Origin: Candolleomyces eurysporus
Lineage: Eukaryota; Basidiomycota; Agaricomycetes; Agaricales; Psathyrellaceae
Assembly (NCBI GenBank): GCA_027579435.1
Contig: JANBPK010000726.1
Span: forward strand, 124,001 to 188,000
Direction: 5' to 3'
DNA length: 64,000 nt
Shown here: positions 45,390 to 57,662 of the stretch, piece after piece
How the letters are laid out: each line of letters starts with the position of its first letter
Numbering within the stretch: the first letter of the stretch is position 1
Position numbers and translations under genes: made by a program
Notes under the pieces: model-generated
What the model was told of the DNA's origin: nothing
Database searches by the model: none
What the model saw: only the letters and a program-made list of their open reading frames with translations

Positions 45390-48109
45390 ATGTCGAGTGA
45401 GTACTAGTAGTTCAGCATCGCTGCTTACCTCAGTCAACTGATCGTGCCACCTAGATCGTCCGATGGACGTATTGGAGAGGTCGCGGAATGCGCATGTCGA
45501 GAACCTCAGCGCAATTCATGTCGAAGGAGATTATAATGTTCACGCTGCCCACGTAAGGGCCGAAGACAAGAGTCAGTATTTGTACTCTCACACAGCTGGA
45601 TCAACTCTGCGATCTGGGCTAATCACAGCGCAGGTCTGTACGAACTCCTTCAGCCCATAGATGATGCGTCCCATACCCGAGATCGCAAACGATCACCTCC
45701 AGACTCCGCCTGTGCGCGAGGAACGAGGGTCGAGGTAGTCAAGAAAATTACCACCTGGACAGCCGACAATATCTCGGCCGCCGACGAACCTCACATTCTC
45801 TGGATGCACGGATATGTCGGGAGTGGCAAGTCCGCCATATCTCAGGAGGTGTGCGTCACGTCCGGGCGGCAGGATAGGCCTGTCGCAAGCTTCTTTTTCT
45901 TCAGGAACGCGGGTGATAGAAGCAAGATTTGGAGGCTTGCAACAACTCTAGCCAGCCAAATGGCAGCAATGATACCCGAGACGGAACACTTCGTCCGCGT
46001 CGCCGTGAAAGCCAACCCGGCATTGCTACGGCAAGACGAGGCAGGCGTTTCTCTTCAGAGTCGGATGGAATCCTTGGTTTATGCACCATTCAAAGCGGCC
46101 GTCCAACGGGGAACTGGGGTCAGAACTTCAGCGCGCTCAGGAGGATCACCAGAGGAGGCCGTTCAAGGAATAACAACGCTCGTGGCGTTAGCGAGAGGCC
46201 CGTTCCTCATCGTACTGGATGGGTTGGACGAATGCGACAACAAAGATGAGGTTCAAGAACTTATCGAGGGAATGCTCGCGTTTTTCGATGATAATCCGTT
46301 CATTCCTCTTCGGGTTTTCATCACGAGTAGGGTGGAGCAGCACATCAAATCGCATTTGGATGTTCCCGGGGTTCGTTTAGACAACCTTGTCGATCATTGC
46401 TCCGACGCCGATATCGCCACCTTCCTTGATGTTTTGTTCAAGAATGAAACGAGGCGGAATCCTGTTATTCGGGCATACATCTCGGAGCACGGGGAATGGC
46501 CTTCCCGGAACGACAAACAGAAGTTGGTTCAGCATATCGGAGGATCGTTCATTTTCGCATCGACAGTGTTCAAATTCATCATGGACTCGACTGCCGAACG
46601 TGGTTCCCCAGCGACGCCCATGGACCGCCTTCCCCTAGCGCTCAAAATGAACCCCGGCCTCGACGGACTGTATGCGCAGACATTGGCACGCTCCCAACAT
46701 CTTCCCCATTTCCTGGACGTCATCTCGACCATCGCTCTTCTCAAAGCACCCCTCCCGACATCGGGCATTGCCGAGCTCCTTGGAGTCAGCACTTACAAAG
46801 TAGTCAACGTCCTGGTGAACTTGCAAGCGATCATTCAGGTTCCGGGACAGACGATATACCGGTCACACTCTTCCACACCTCTCTCCGCGACTTTCTTACC
46901 ACCTTGAGTCGATCAGGCCGGTTCTTTGCACACCCACGGGAGCATGTCCGGCTCTTCCTTCGTTGTCTCCAATGTGAACTCGTGCATCGTCAACGCGGAG
47001 TACGGTCGCTCACGAACCCCATTCAACGCGGACCGGCTGCTGTATATGCTCTTCAATATTCAGTGGATCATTTGAACCAAGGGAGAGATCTCTTCGAAGT
47101 AGCGGAGTTCGATTCTGCCGTCCAGCTGTGTCATGAGACTCTTGGATTGTATCCGGGTGACCCAGAGCTGATTCAATTGCTGGCCCGTGTAACCCTTGAT
47201 CGCGGCAGGTGTACAGGTTCTCTCGTGGACCTCAACGAGGGCATTTGCCTGAATCGTCGATTACTCGAATTTCGACCATCTTCTCATCCAGATCGGCCGG
47301 TTTCACTCAGCGACCTTGGGATTGCACTCTGTTGTCGTTATCAGCAGACAAGAGCCATGGCTGACCTCGAGGAGGCAAGCTCCCTGTATCGTGAAGCACT
47401 CGAACTTCGACCATCTCCTCATCCAGAACGCTCGTTGACACTCACCAACCTCGGCAATGCACTCGGGAATCGTTATCAGCGCACAGGAACCGTGGCTGAC
47501 CTTGAGGGGGCGATCTTGCTGTTTCGTGAAGCGCTCGAGCCCGTTCCATTTCCTCCCTCAAATCGCTTGCTAACCCTCAACAATCTTGGCCTCGCACTCC
47601 AGGATCGCTATCAGCGCACAGGAACTGTGGCCGATCTGGAGGAGGCGATCTCCCTGCATCGTGAAGCGCTCGAACTTCGACCATCTCCTCATCCGGAACG
47701 CTATTCGTCACTCAACAACCTCGGCGATGCACTCCGGGTTCATTATCGGCGCACAGGAACTGTGGACAATCTGGAGGAGGCCATCTCTCTGCATCGTGAA
47801 GCGCTCGAACTTCGACCATCTCCTCATCCAGAACGCCAATGGTCACTTAGACGCCTTGCCATAGCACTCCATGATATGTACGAACTCGGCCACACACTTC
47901 CCTGCTTCCAAGAGGCAGTTCTTCACTACGAAGAGCTTCTTGCATCCCACTATCCTGTTGGGCACCGGCACCGATGTGATACCCTGAACCGGTTAGCTTC
48001 CCTCCTCCAGAAGCGGCTTGATGCGCCACGACAAGCAGAAGATCTTGCCTATATCGCGAGGCTGAAGGCAGAAGCGCGTCAATTGTCAACCCCCGCATCT
48101 ACAACTTGA
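45390..48109 (+). pseudogene. NACHT-TPR STAND NTPase, copy N1, with one-base frameshift
   Basis: Exons 45390-45396, 45455-45571 and 45634-48109. Exon 2 codes a short N-terminal motif ('NAHVENLSAIHVEGDYNVH'). Exon 3 has a NACHT ATPase: Walker A 'HGYVGSGKSAIS', Walker B 'FLIVLDGLDECDNKDEV', sensor-like 'PLRVFITSRVEQH'. At about 46842 the copy has CC where N2 and N3 have CCC, which shifts the frame after 'LQAIIQVPG'; the other frame then carries the rest ('LFHTSLRDFLTT') and the TPR array with four clear repeats of the 'NLGNALGNRYQRTGTVADLE' type. Without the shift the protein would be about 866 residues. Fungal STAND NTPases of this kind act like NLR receptors in non-self recognition. A homopolymer sequencing error is possible. 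Confidence 0.8.
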
Positions 48110-48560
48110 TTTCATCCTTTGAGGGACTGGTTGTTCGAGTTGGAGTATCTCCAAGCGAAACCACCTAACGCAGTGGTGAGTGAACATGCATTTTGTTTCA
48201 TGCCCATATTCACGGTATCTCTAGGGTGGAACGAGGACTTATTAGTTCAAGTATTTGTAGGGAAGGACAACACCGCGGAATCCATTAGAAATTCGATTTG
48301 ATTGATTTAGTTCCCAGTCTGAACTTATTTATTGTGTTACATACACCTCCCTGTCGTCGTACGAGTAATGCACGTATTTTTTTTCTCCGACCTCTCGTCT
48401 GTTGGCGTCGAATATAACTGGACAAGCCCGCTGACCTCGATTCTTCAATTAGAGGTCAAGCAGATAGTATTGCTGACTCCGTCGACATCTATGAGCTACT
48501 TTACGAGGCATTGTACATCTGGAGAAGCAGGATCCGCTCAGTTGAACGGCAATAAGGGTT
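48110..48560. other. 3' flank of N1, repeated after N2 and N3
   Basis: The stretch beginning 'GGACTGGTTGTTCGA' and containing 'GCATTTTGTTTCATGC' recurs after each NACHT-TPR copy (53650-53960 and 60490-60830). No gene is seen. Confidence 0.55.
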
Positions 48561-48642
48561 GGCGTACCTCGAACACATAAGCGACATCTTGATGTTTCTA
48601 TCCGATCACTCGGCAGTTGAGTACATCCCAATAATTTCTTGA
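48561..48642 (-). pseudogene. relic of F-box gene E (end of exon 3)
   Basis: About 80 bp matching the donor end of exon 3 of E1/E2, with the same GTACGC-type donor ('GCGTACCTCGAACAC' on the plus strand). It marks the start of repeat unit 2. Confidence 0.55.
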
Positions 48643-49900
48643 CCGGCCTTTCGACTCCCACCTGTCCCTGTTCGATTTCAAGAGTCAGCCCGACTTTGAC
48701 ATGGTAAGTTGTAACCAAATCGACCCGCTTGGGGTAGGCGTATCCGACTCGTCCCATCCGACTTGCTTTCAAAATGCAATCGCCGGTTCTTGTGAATTGA
48801 GAGGCATGAGGTGGCTGGCGTTGGTAAATGCCAAAGCACGAGGTGTTTCGCGATCCTCATTCGCTTCTCGCACTGCAGCATCCAACGACGCCGACTGGAG
48901 ATGAGAGCAGGCTGGCGGTACAGCGATGCGAGTGGCTTCACTTCGGATATGGAGGTGATGGAAGTGAGGGGAAAGGAGGAGAAGGAGGAAGAAGGGGAAG
49001 AAAAGGAGGAGGCGGGGCATGTTCGAGAAGGAGACGCCAGTTTTGGAAGGAGGAATCTTGTACAACTCCGAGGAAGTAACAGCGTAGGAGGAACCATTCA
49101 CACTAACGATATATTGCCGCCTTCAAAGATATCGCATAACAACAGCCCACGCAACCTGGACGGAGGGTAGGGCACACCCCAGTGCGGTTGAGAGCATCGT
49201 AGTTGTAGTCAACGGAGACGTTGTGTGATCAATTAATCTGAAAGAGTACGCTGAACATCGCTTTGTGGCGAGAGACCGCTTTTTGGGTGGGTGGGTTGGC
49301 GATTTGAGTGCACGAGTGGATTGGAACGGAATCAATGAGATAGGAATTCCAGAGCGGCAAACGTTTCCTAACCATAGCCACTGTTAAAGCTACATATCTT
49401 CTTGAGATCGGATGATTCAATAGGCAAAGGAGAACTTACTGCGCTCTCCCGAGTCTCAATGCTATCGTAGACTGCTGCCCAGCGACGAATATATCCAGTC
49501 CAAAACCTAACAGAGCTTCCGGGGCCTGGTGCCCTGCGGGGTGTATCGAGCGGAATGGAGGCAAGCCTAGAAGATTGGTAGCATGGTGAGAAAAGGAGAA
49601 GAAAGGACAAACGCGTTCATAGGTCGTAGGGCAAGGGTAATCCCTACCTTTTTTGACGGAGATGTTGGCGTGATATTGCTAGTCGATGCAGCGAAATTGA
49701 CGCAGGGGCAGAATGAACGCAAAGGAGGGTTGGGGTCCGGTCCGGCATGATGATCGGCGTATCAACAGCCCACTTAACCTTCCTCCAACCACGACGGTCC
49801 CATCGTCGAGTGCACATGGGCCACAGTTGGTCTTTGGTTTCATTGCGCAGGAGGTCTTTGTTATTCCTCCTGACACCACAAGCCACTCTCGCACAGACCT
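48643..49900 (-). other. gene X of unit 2, minus strand, exon structure unresolved
   Basis: Homologous to the gene X regions of the other units. From right to left: 'REWLVVSGGITK', 'ALDDGTVVVGG'; an exon-like piece with good borders that reads 'SIPLDTPRRAPGPGSSVRFW' and 'GYIRRWAAVYDSIETRESA' (acceptor TTCTAG, donor GTAAGT); then 'SVPIHSCTQIANPPTQKAVS', 'LQSASLDAAVREANEDRETP' and 'RALAFTNASHLMPLNSQEP'. The left part of the gene is shorter than in units 1, 3 and 4. Frames could not be joined end to end. Unknown function. Confidence 0.4.
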
Positions 49901-50793
49901 TTATTTCGCGACGGTAATTTCAATTCCTTTGGTTCCGAGGCATTTTGACTCGGGTACATCGTACCCCACTGCGCGCCAAGACATTACATGGCCGGTGTGC
50001 ATCATTTCGGCCGCTAGTTACCGTTCTCTTCTTCCTACCGTTTCTCTTCTGGCAATAGGCTATTGCCAACAATGTAACCAAGACTTGCCGTCTTCATGCT
50101 CTTTCCTCTTTGTTCTCCTCTGTCTTCTTTCTTCTCTTCCCCTGCCTTTATCTTCTGGCTTCCCAGTCTTATTGCGGTCCCTGGAGTGATACAAGAACAA
50201 GTTGTCTTCAAGGATGAGAACTGCAATTTAGTAGCTTTATAATCAAATGAAAGGCACGGTTCATCGATCATCGTAACATTACTCACCATTTTCAACAAAC
50301 AGGATTCCATATATCTCAGACATTGCTAAAAATATTTACTGTGAAAACTAAACAAATAACGAGTCAAAATGCCTCGGGCATGTGCCGCGCAGTGCGTCGG
50401 CCCGCTTTCACCAAGTAATCCAACGAGCACGTCAAACGCAGATTTCATCGGTGGCTGATCATCGATTATCCTCCACGCCCCGCTGTATTCACAGTACCGA
50501 TTCCCTTCTACACTTCTTTCAACAAGGGACCTTATCCCTTCTCTCCCTGAACATGGGCGTCTATTTGCTTTCATTTTCGGGAAAACATTCCCAGGAGAGA
50601 ACGGCAATCTATCCGAAACCATGAGGGGGCTGTGAGTGAACCTGGCCATCTTGCCTCCTTTCCCTCACCATCCCACCACTGTTTGTCATCGCAGGCCATA
50701 TTCCCACCCGCTTTTCAACATCCTGAGGTAGACAGGACGAACCAACTTACTGGAAACCCCTGCGAGGAGGATAGCTGTACGGTTGCCGCCAAC
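49901..50793. other. divergent intergenic region of unit 2
   Basis: Lies between gene X and NACHT-TPR copy N2. The right part ('GATTCCCTTCTACAC', 'CTCCCTGAACATGGGCGTCTA') is repeated before N1 and N3 and is the likely promoter of the NACHT-TPR genes. The T/C-rich piece 50030-50200 is absent from unit 1. No gene is seen. Confidence 0.5.
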
Positions 50794-53643
50794 ATGTCGA
50801 GTGAGCAGTGCAGCATTGGCGCTTGTCTCAGTCAACTGACTGTGCCAACTAGATCGCCCGATGAACATCTTGGACAGGTCGCGGGATGCGCATGTAGAGA
50901 ACCTGAACGCATATCATGTCGAAGGAGATTATAATGTTCACACTGCCCAAGTAAGGGCCGAAGACAAGAGTCAGTGTTTGTACTCTCACACAGCTTGATC
51001 TACTCTGCGATCTGGGCTAATAACAGCGCAGGTCTGTACGAACTCCTTCAGCCCATAGATGATGCGTCCCATACCCGAGATCGCAAACGATCACCTCCAG
51101 ACTCCGCCTGTACGCGAGGAACGAGGGTCGAGGTAGTCAAGAAAATTACCACCTGGACGGCCGACAATATATCGGCCGCCGACGAACCTCACATTCTCTG
51201 GATGCACGGATATGTCGGGTGTGGCAAGTCTGCCATATCTCAGGAGGTGTGCGTCACGTCTGGGCGGCAGGATAGGCCCGTCGCAAGCTTCTTTTTCTTC
51301 AGGAACGCGGGTGATAGGAGCAAGATTTGGAGGCTCGCCACAACTCTCGCCAGTCAAATGGCAGCAATGGTACCCGAGACGGAACACTTTGTCCGTGTCG
51401 CCGTGAAAGCAAACCCGGCATTGCTACGGCAAGATGAGGCGGGCGTTTCTCTACAGAGTCGGATGGAATCCCTGGTTTATGCGCCATTCAAAGCGGCCGT
51501 CCAACGGGGAACTGGGGTCAGAACTTCAACGCGCTCGGGAGGACCATCGGAGGAGGCTGTTCAAGGAGAAACAACCCCCGCGGCGTTAGAGAGAGGCCCA
51601 TTCCTCATCGTACTGGATGGGTTGGATGAGTGCGACAACAAAGACGAGGTTCAAGAACTTATCGAGGGAATGCTCGCCTTTTTCGATGATAATCCGTTCA
51701 TTCCTCTTCGGGTTTTTATCACGAGTAGGGTGGAGCAGCACATCAAATCGCATTTGGATGTTCCCGGGGTTCGTTTAGACAACCTTGTCGATCATTGCTC
51801 CGACGCCGATATCACCACCTTCCTTGACGTTTTGTTCAAGAATGAAACAAGGCGGAATCCTGTTATTCGGGCATACGTCTCGGAACACGGTGAATGGCCT
51901 TCCCCAAACGACAGACGCAAGTTGGTCCAGCATATCGGAGGATCGTTCATTTTCGCGACGACAGTGTTCAAATTCGTCATGGGGTCGATCGCCGAAGACG
52001 GTTCCCCAGCGACGCCCATGGATCGGCTTCCCCTAGCCCTCAAAATGAATCCCGGCCTCGACGGACTGTATGTGCAGACATTGGCACGCTCCCAACATCT
52101 TCCCCATTTCCCGGACGTCATCTCGACCATCGCTCTTCTCCGAGCACCACTCCCGACGTCGGGCATCGCCGAGCTCCTTGGAATCAGCACTTACAAAGTA
52201 GTCAACATCCTGGTGAACTTACAAGCGATCGTTCAGGTTCCCGGGACAGACGATACACCGGTCACACTCTTCCACACCTCCCTCCGCGACTTTCTTACCA
52301 CCCACAGTCGATCAGGCCGGTTCTTTGCACACCCACGGGAGCATGTCCGGCTCTTCCTTCGTTGCCTCCAATGTGAACTCGTGTATCGTCAACGCGGAGT
52401 ATGGTCACTCACGAACCCCATTCAACGCGAACCGGCTGCTGCATATGCTTTTCAATGTTCAGTGGCTCATTTCAACCAAGGGCGAGATCTCTTTGAATTG
52501 GTGGAGCTCGATTCTGCCGTCCAGCTGTGTCGTGAGACTCTTGAATTGTGTCCGGGTGACCTGAAGCTGATCAAATCGCTGGCCCGTGTGACCCTTTATC
52601 GCGCCAGGCGTACAGGTTCTCTCGTGGACTTCGAGGAGGCCATTTCCCTGAACCGTCGAGTACTCGAATCTCCACCACCTCCTGGTCCAGGTCGCCCAGC
52701 TTCACTCAGCGACCTTGCAATTGCACTTCGTGATCGTTATCAGCTGACAAGAGCCATGGCTGACCTCACGGAGGCGATCTCCCTGTATCGTGAAGCACTC
52801 GCACTCCGACCATCTCCTCATCCATGGCGTTCGTTTTCACTTGCCGATCTTGGTATTGCACTCCAGGATCGTTATCAGTGCACAAGAAGTGCGGCTGACC
52901 TCGTGGAGGCAATCTCCCTGCATCGTGAAGCGCTCGAACTTCGACCATCTCCTCATCCAGGACGCTTGTTGTCACTTAACAGCCTCGGCAATGCACTCCA
53001 GGATCGTTATCAGCGCATACGAACCGTGGCTGACCTCGAGGGGGCCATCTCACTGTATCGTGAAGCGCTCGAGCTTGTTCCATTTCCTCATTCAAATCGC
53101 TCGCTAACCCTCAACAATCTTGGCCTTGCGCTCCAGTATCATTATCGGCGCACAGGAACTGTGGCCGATCTGGAGGAGGCGATCTCCCTGCATCGTGAAG
53201 CACTCAAACTTCGACCATCTCCTCATACAGAATGCTGGTTGTCACTCAACAACCTCGGAAATGCACTTCGGCATCGTTATCAGCGCACAGGAACCATGGA
53301 CAATCTGGAGGAGGTCATCTCCCTTCATCGTGAATATCTTGAACTTCAACCAATTCCTCATCCACGGCGCCAACGGTTACTCAGACGCCTTGCAATAGCA
53401 CTCCATGATATGTACGAACTCAGCCATACACTTTCCCACCTTCAAGAGGCAGTTCTTCGCTACGAGGAGCTTCTTACATCCCACTATCCTGTTGGGCACC
53501 GGTACCGATGCGAAACCCTGAACCGGTTAGCTTCTCTCCTCCAGAAGCGGGTTGACGCGGCACAACAACCAGAAGATCTTGCCTACATCGCGGGGCTGAA
53601 GGCAGAAGCGCGTCAATTGTCAACCCCCACACCTACAACTTGA
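50794..53643 (+). CDS. NACHT-TPR STAND NTPase, copy N2 (intact)
   Basis: Exons 50794-50800, 50853-50969 and 51032-53643; 911 residues. The seven-base first exon (ATGTCGA) and exon 2 code an N-terminal motif 'DAHVENLNAYHVEGDYNVH'. The NACHT domain has Walker A 'GYVGCGKS' (about residues 101-108; Cys where N1 and N3 have Ser) and Walker B 'FLIVLDGLDECD' (about 232-243), followed by a winged-helix-like region ending in 'VTLFHTSLRDFLTTHSRSG'. From about residue 600 to 830 are five core TPR-like repeats of about 44 residues ('SLGNALQDRYQRIRTVADLE', 'AISLYREAL' type), then two degenerate ones. No effector domain (patatin, HET, CHAT) follows. By family it should oligomerise on ligand binding by the TPR part; ligand and output are unknown. 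Confidence 0.88.
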
Positions 53644-54139
53644 TTTTATCCTTCCAGGGACTGGTTGTTCGAGTCTGGGTATCTCGAAGCGAGACTACCT
53701 AATGCAGTGGTGGTAAACATGCATTTCGTTTCGTGCCCATATTCACATTATCTCTCTGGTGGAACGAGGGCTCATTAATTCAAGTATTTGTAGGGCAGGA
53801 CAACCCCGCGGACTCCATTATAACATCGATTCGATTCGATCAATTCAGTTTCCATCCTGATCTTATTCATCGTATTGCATATATCTTCGTTGCCGTACGA
53901 GTACTGTACGTAGTTTTGTCTCTGACCTCTCGTGTTTTGGCGTCGAATAGAGCTGGGCAAGCCCATTACCCTTGAGTCTAAAATCTTCGTTCGTCGACGC
54001 CTACGAGCTACTTGACTACGTAGTATATTTGGAAGAGCAGGATGCGCCCAGCTGAACGGCCACAAAGGGTGCCAGAATCTGGTTGGGACACTGGTCAGCC
54101 CAATCTTGTCCGAACGACCGACGCTAAATGAGTTGAGTT
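53644..54139. other. 3' flank of N2, repeated flank
   Basis: Counterpart of 48110-48560; no gene seen. Confidence 0.5.
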
Positions 54140-54440
54140 GTGATCAAGCAGTAAGTCGGCTTCTTTTATGTCATACGAAACCCCATTCCGTTTGTTGATG
54201 CTTGGAAGGCGCGAATTGTAGACGTTTGGTGCAAAGTCTCGCTCTACCACGAAAGTTAGGCAACGCGACTGTCAGTGAGGAAGGGTAAATGGAGAGGTGA
54301 GCCGAGTTTCAGGAGAACTCGAGACAATGTTGTGTTCGGTATGTCGGAATGGAGGGATGGCTACAACGTGCAGGCCATCAGGCCTGATGCGGGACACGAA
54401 GCCTGGCAGAGAGAAGCGCTGGTGGATGAGGGTGCGCTAA
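54140..54440 (-). pseudogene. relic of F-box gene E (exon 4 part)
   Basis: Matches the 5' part of exon 4 of E1/E2 on the minus strand: the plus-strand words 'TGTTGATGCTTGGAAGGCG', 'GGAGGGATGGCTAC' and 'CTGGCAGAGAGAAG' line up with 40100-40390. Frames are broken. Confidence 0.65.
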
Positions 54441-54479
54441 TTTCCTTCGGAAACTGATGTACTAGTCGATGGGAGGGCT

Positions 54480-57250
54480 CGACGGCCCGACGCCGACGCA
54501 AAATTCCTCCAACAAAGGCGTCCACTCAAAAATTGGTTAGAATGGTACCCACTGTCATGATTTCGAGTCGTTTCAGATGCGGGAGACTCTCTGAAATCGA
54601 TGATATTTCATCCTCCAAGGGCGTAGCAGACATAGACTCCGAGCGGGGCTTCCAAAGCTCCAGCTCCCATTCCACCTTGACGTCCCGCTCCCGTCCTTCC
54701 CACAACTTGCTTCACGTTGATTTATTCTCCGGTTTCTGAATAGGACTAAAGGGTGGAGAAAAAGTGGCTAGGCAAAATCGGGTCTTGGACTTTCGGGACT
54801 CCCTTTTCAGTACCTTCTAGGAGAGTCTGGACCGGAACAACAGGAGAAGGTTCGGGCACAGGCGCTGAAGCAGGTCCAGCGAGGAGATATGTCACACTCT
54901 CCCTCGCACCTCGAATCCTATCTCTCGTCTCCGTCGCATTTCTCTCCACCTCCCTTTCTTTCCCTCTGCGCCAAGCTCTCCCCCTCCACCTGCCCTCAAA
55001 TCTCTCCCGTAATTTTCCCCCTCACCTTTCTAAGCGCCTCTTTGGCCTTCCGGCGCGTGAGATGTGATACCACAGGTGTGAGACGTGTTGGGAGAGAGTG
55101 GGTGAGAGGATGTATCGGTTTGTGGTTGGGTCGAAGGTGAGTTCTTGAGGGTATTCCATTGACTCGGATTGGGCGGGTGGAGGTGGCTGTTCGGGTTGTG
55201 GAACTGAGGGGTTGAGAAAGTGAGAGAGACAGTCGAGCAGGGGTCGGCTCAGTTTCTTTGTCATCGTTCGTTGAGAGTTGCGTCCAGGGGATTGGCCATA
55301 ATCCGGCGTCCCTCACCGGGTTCCCAGGTGATATCAATGGCGGGCTTGGGGGAGGCGAAGGGAGCGGATTTCTGCCATAGAATCCAAGGCTCACTTCTTT
55401 TTCCTTGGCCTTCACTGGTCCTTCGATTCCAACCTGCCCTTGTTCGATGTTGAGAGTCGACTCCGAGTCCATCGCAGTAAGTGGCAGACAAATTGACCCC
55501 GACTTGTCCCATTTGACGAGCTTTCGAAACGCAACTGCTCTCTTTTGCGAGTTGAAAGGCATGGATTGGTTGACATTGGTGAATGCCAAAGCACGAGGGG
55601 CTCCGCAATCTTCATCCACTTCTTGAACTGCAGCATCCAACGACTGGAGTGTAGAGCAGGCGGGCGGTACGGTGAGGTGAGCCGTGGTCGTTTGCAGATG
55701 GACTTGCTGGCTTCATTTCATGCAGGGAGGTGGTGGAAGGGAGGGGGGAGGAGGAGGGGGAGGAGGGAAAGAAAGGGTGGAGGGCGGCCGGCGCATGCTG
55801 AAGGAAGTAGACGTTGGTTTGGAAAGAGGGATCCTATACGACTCTGAGGAAGTAACAGTGTAGGAAGAACCATAAACGCCAACGATCTATTGCTGCCTCT
55901 GAAGATAGGGCATAAAAAAAATCACCGTAACCCACGCGACTGCGACGGAAGGTAGGGCACACCACAGCGCGGTTAAGAACGTCGTAGTTGTAATCAACGG
56001 AAACGTGTGATGGAAATTTTCGAGTTTGTGGCAGCTGTTGGAGAACGCAAGAGTTGTCGACACAGTTCATTCGAAAGAGACGATAACGTAGATCCAAATG
56101 GGAATGGGAAACGAGAAATAAACGGGCATCTGGGCGTTTATGAAGCTTGGCATCTCTTGCTGGCGAGGAAGCGTTTTTTTNGGGCGTTAGAGTTGGCAGT
56201 TTGAATGGATGAGTGAATTGGAATGGAAGGAATCGGGTAGCGATTCTAGTCTGGCAGACTTTTCTTAACCACAGTCGCCGGGGGTGCTCCGTAACTTTAT
56301 GAGACGCGGTGACTCGAATAAACAGAGGATAACTTACCGTGCTTTCCCGAGGCTCATATTGTAAACTGCCGCCCAGCAATGAATAGATCTGGTTCGGAAA
56401 ACCAAAGGAGCTCCTGGGTCTTGATGCTGTATGAGGTGCACCGAACGGAATGGAGACCGTCTAGTGTTGTCAACATATATTTGCTACCACTGTCGTTGTC
56501 GGCGGAGCCAATACAAGATCAGCCTGTAGAATCGTCAAGTCAAGTCGTGTTCTTGATACGGTTGTTATCGTAGTGACCGTGGGTCCTGGCGCTCATAATA
56601 ACTTGAATTTGAACTCTCGTCGTTCTTCTCTCAGTGGGGTGCTCGTTGCGCATATTCTGCGTCGCAAGCCAACGCTTGACGAAGGGTAGAGGGAGGAGAA
56701 GTCTAGAGGATTGGTAGCCATGGTGAGAAAGGAGAAGAAAGGACAAACGGGTCCATAGTCGTAGAGCAAGGGCAGGCCTTACCTTGGTTGGATGTCAGCG
56801 TGCTATCGGGCGAGAGTTTATCAAGTTTGCCCAATCAAAATATTTGCCTTGAAAGTGCGTTCCATACTGTGAGTCGAAGGAAAGGTGTGTTCTGAAGGAC
56901 ATATATCAGCGGGATTTAGGGTCAGGGAATGCCGTGGTCGGCTTGAGTGTTGGCAGTGGGTGAGGATCATCTGGGAACGATGTTTGAGGACTATTACCGA
57001 GTCATTAGTGGGCCCCTACTATTTCAACATGAAATCACGCACCTTCGACGTCCAAATGGCATTCTCGAGACCGACATGGAAGCAGGACGAACGGAAATAC
57101 TGACGGCCCGGCCCCCGGTCCGAAGTCATGACCCGTATAACAGGCCGACCCCCCGCCATCGTCCCCATCGTCAAGTGCGCATGGGTCACAGCTGGTTCGC
57201 TGCACAGAGGTTCTTGGGAGGTCCTTTCTTATTTCTCCTTTTAGCACTGA
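54480..57250 (-). other. gene X of unit 3, minus strand, exon structure unresolved
   Basis: The longest version of gene X. Near its start it reads 'DPCALDDGDDGGG'. Further pieces are 'FGFPNQIYSLLGGSLQYEPR' (matching the exon piece in unit 2), 'HVSVDYNYDVLNRAVVCPTF', 'LWFFLHCYFLRVV', 'RALAFTNVNQSMPFNSQKR' and, at the C-terminal end, an open frame 'VKVEWELELWKPRSESMSAT' followed by 'PLEDEISSISESLPHLKRLE' and a stop near 54530. That end looks like genuine coding sequence with an acidic tail. An N at 56181 follows a T run. Unknown function; membrane segments are possible but not certain. Confidence 0.4.
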
Positions 57251-57662
57251 AGCTGCTCTCGAATAAACCTTCCATTTTGCAATGCAACTGTAATCTCAAT
57301 TCGTGTGGTCATCCAACAAACGCAGATTTCATCGAAGGCTGGTCATCGATTGCCCTCTACGCCCGCTGTATTCACAGTACCGATTCACTGCTACACCTCT
57401 TAGTGAGGGAACCCATCCCTTCTCGACCTGAACATGGGCGTCTATTAACTTTTCATTTGCGGGAATACATTCCCAGGAGAGTACAGCAATCATGCATCAG
57501 TGCTGTTAATTTGGTCACCTTGCCTCCTTTCCCTCACCGGAGCACCACCGCTCATCGTCACAGGCCATATTCTCACCCGTTTTTGGACATACTGAAGTAG
57601 ACAGTGCAAGCGAACTTGCTGGAAGCCCTTTCTAGGAAGATAGATGCACGCTTGCCGCCAAC
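57251..57662. other. divergent intergenic region of unit 3
   Basis: Contains the repeated NACHT-TPR promoter-side segment ('GAACATGGGCGTCTATTAAC'). A plus frame across it (56947-57600) is not called because it crosses the repeated non-coding flank. Confidence 0.5.

Noticed and set aside
46496..46850. Second frame overlapping the NACHT region of N1 as a separate gene
   Set aside because: It is the continuation frame of the TPR part read backwards past the frameshift; before about 46845 the NACHT frame is the conserved one.
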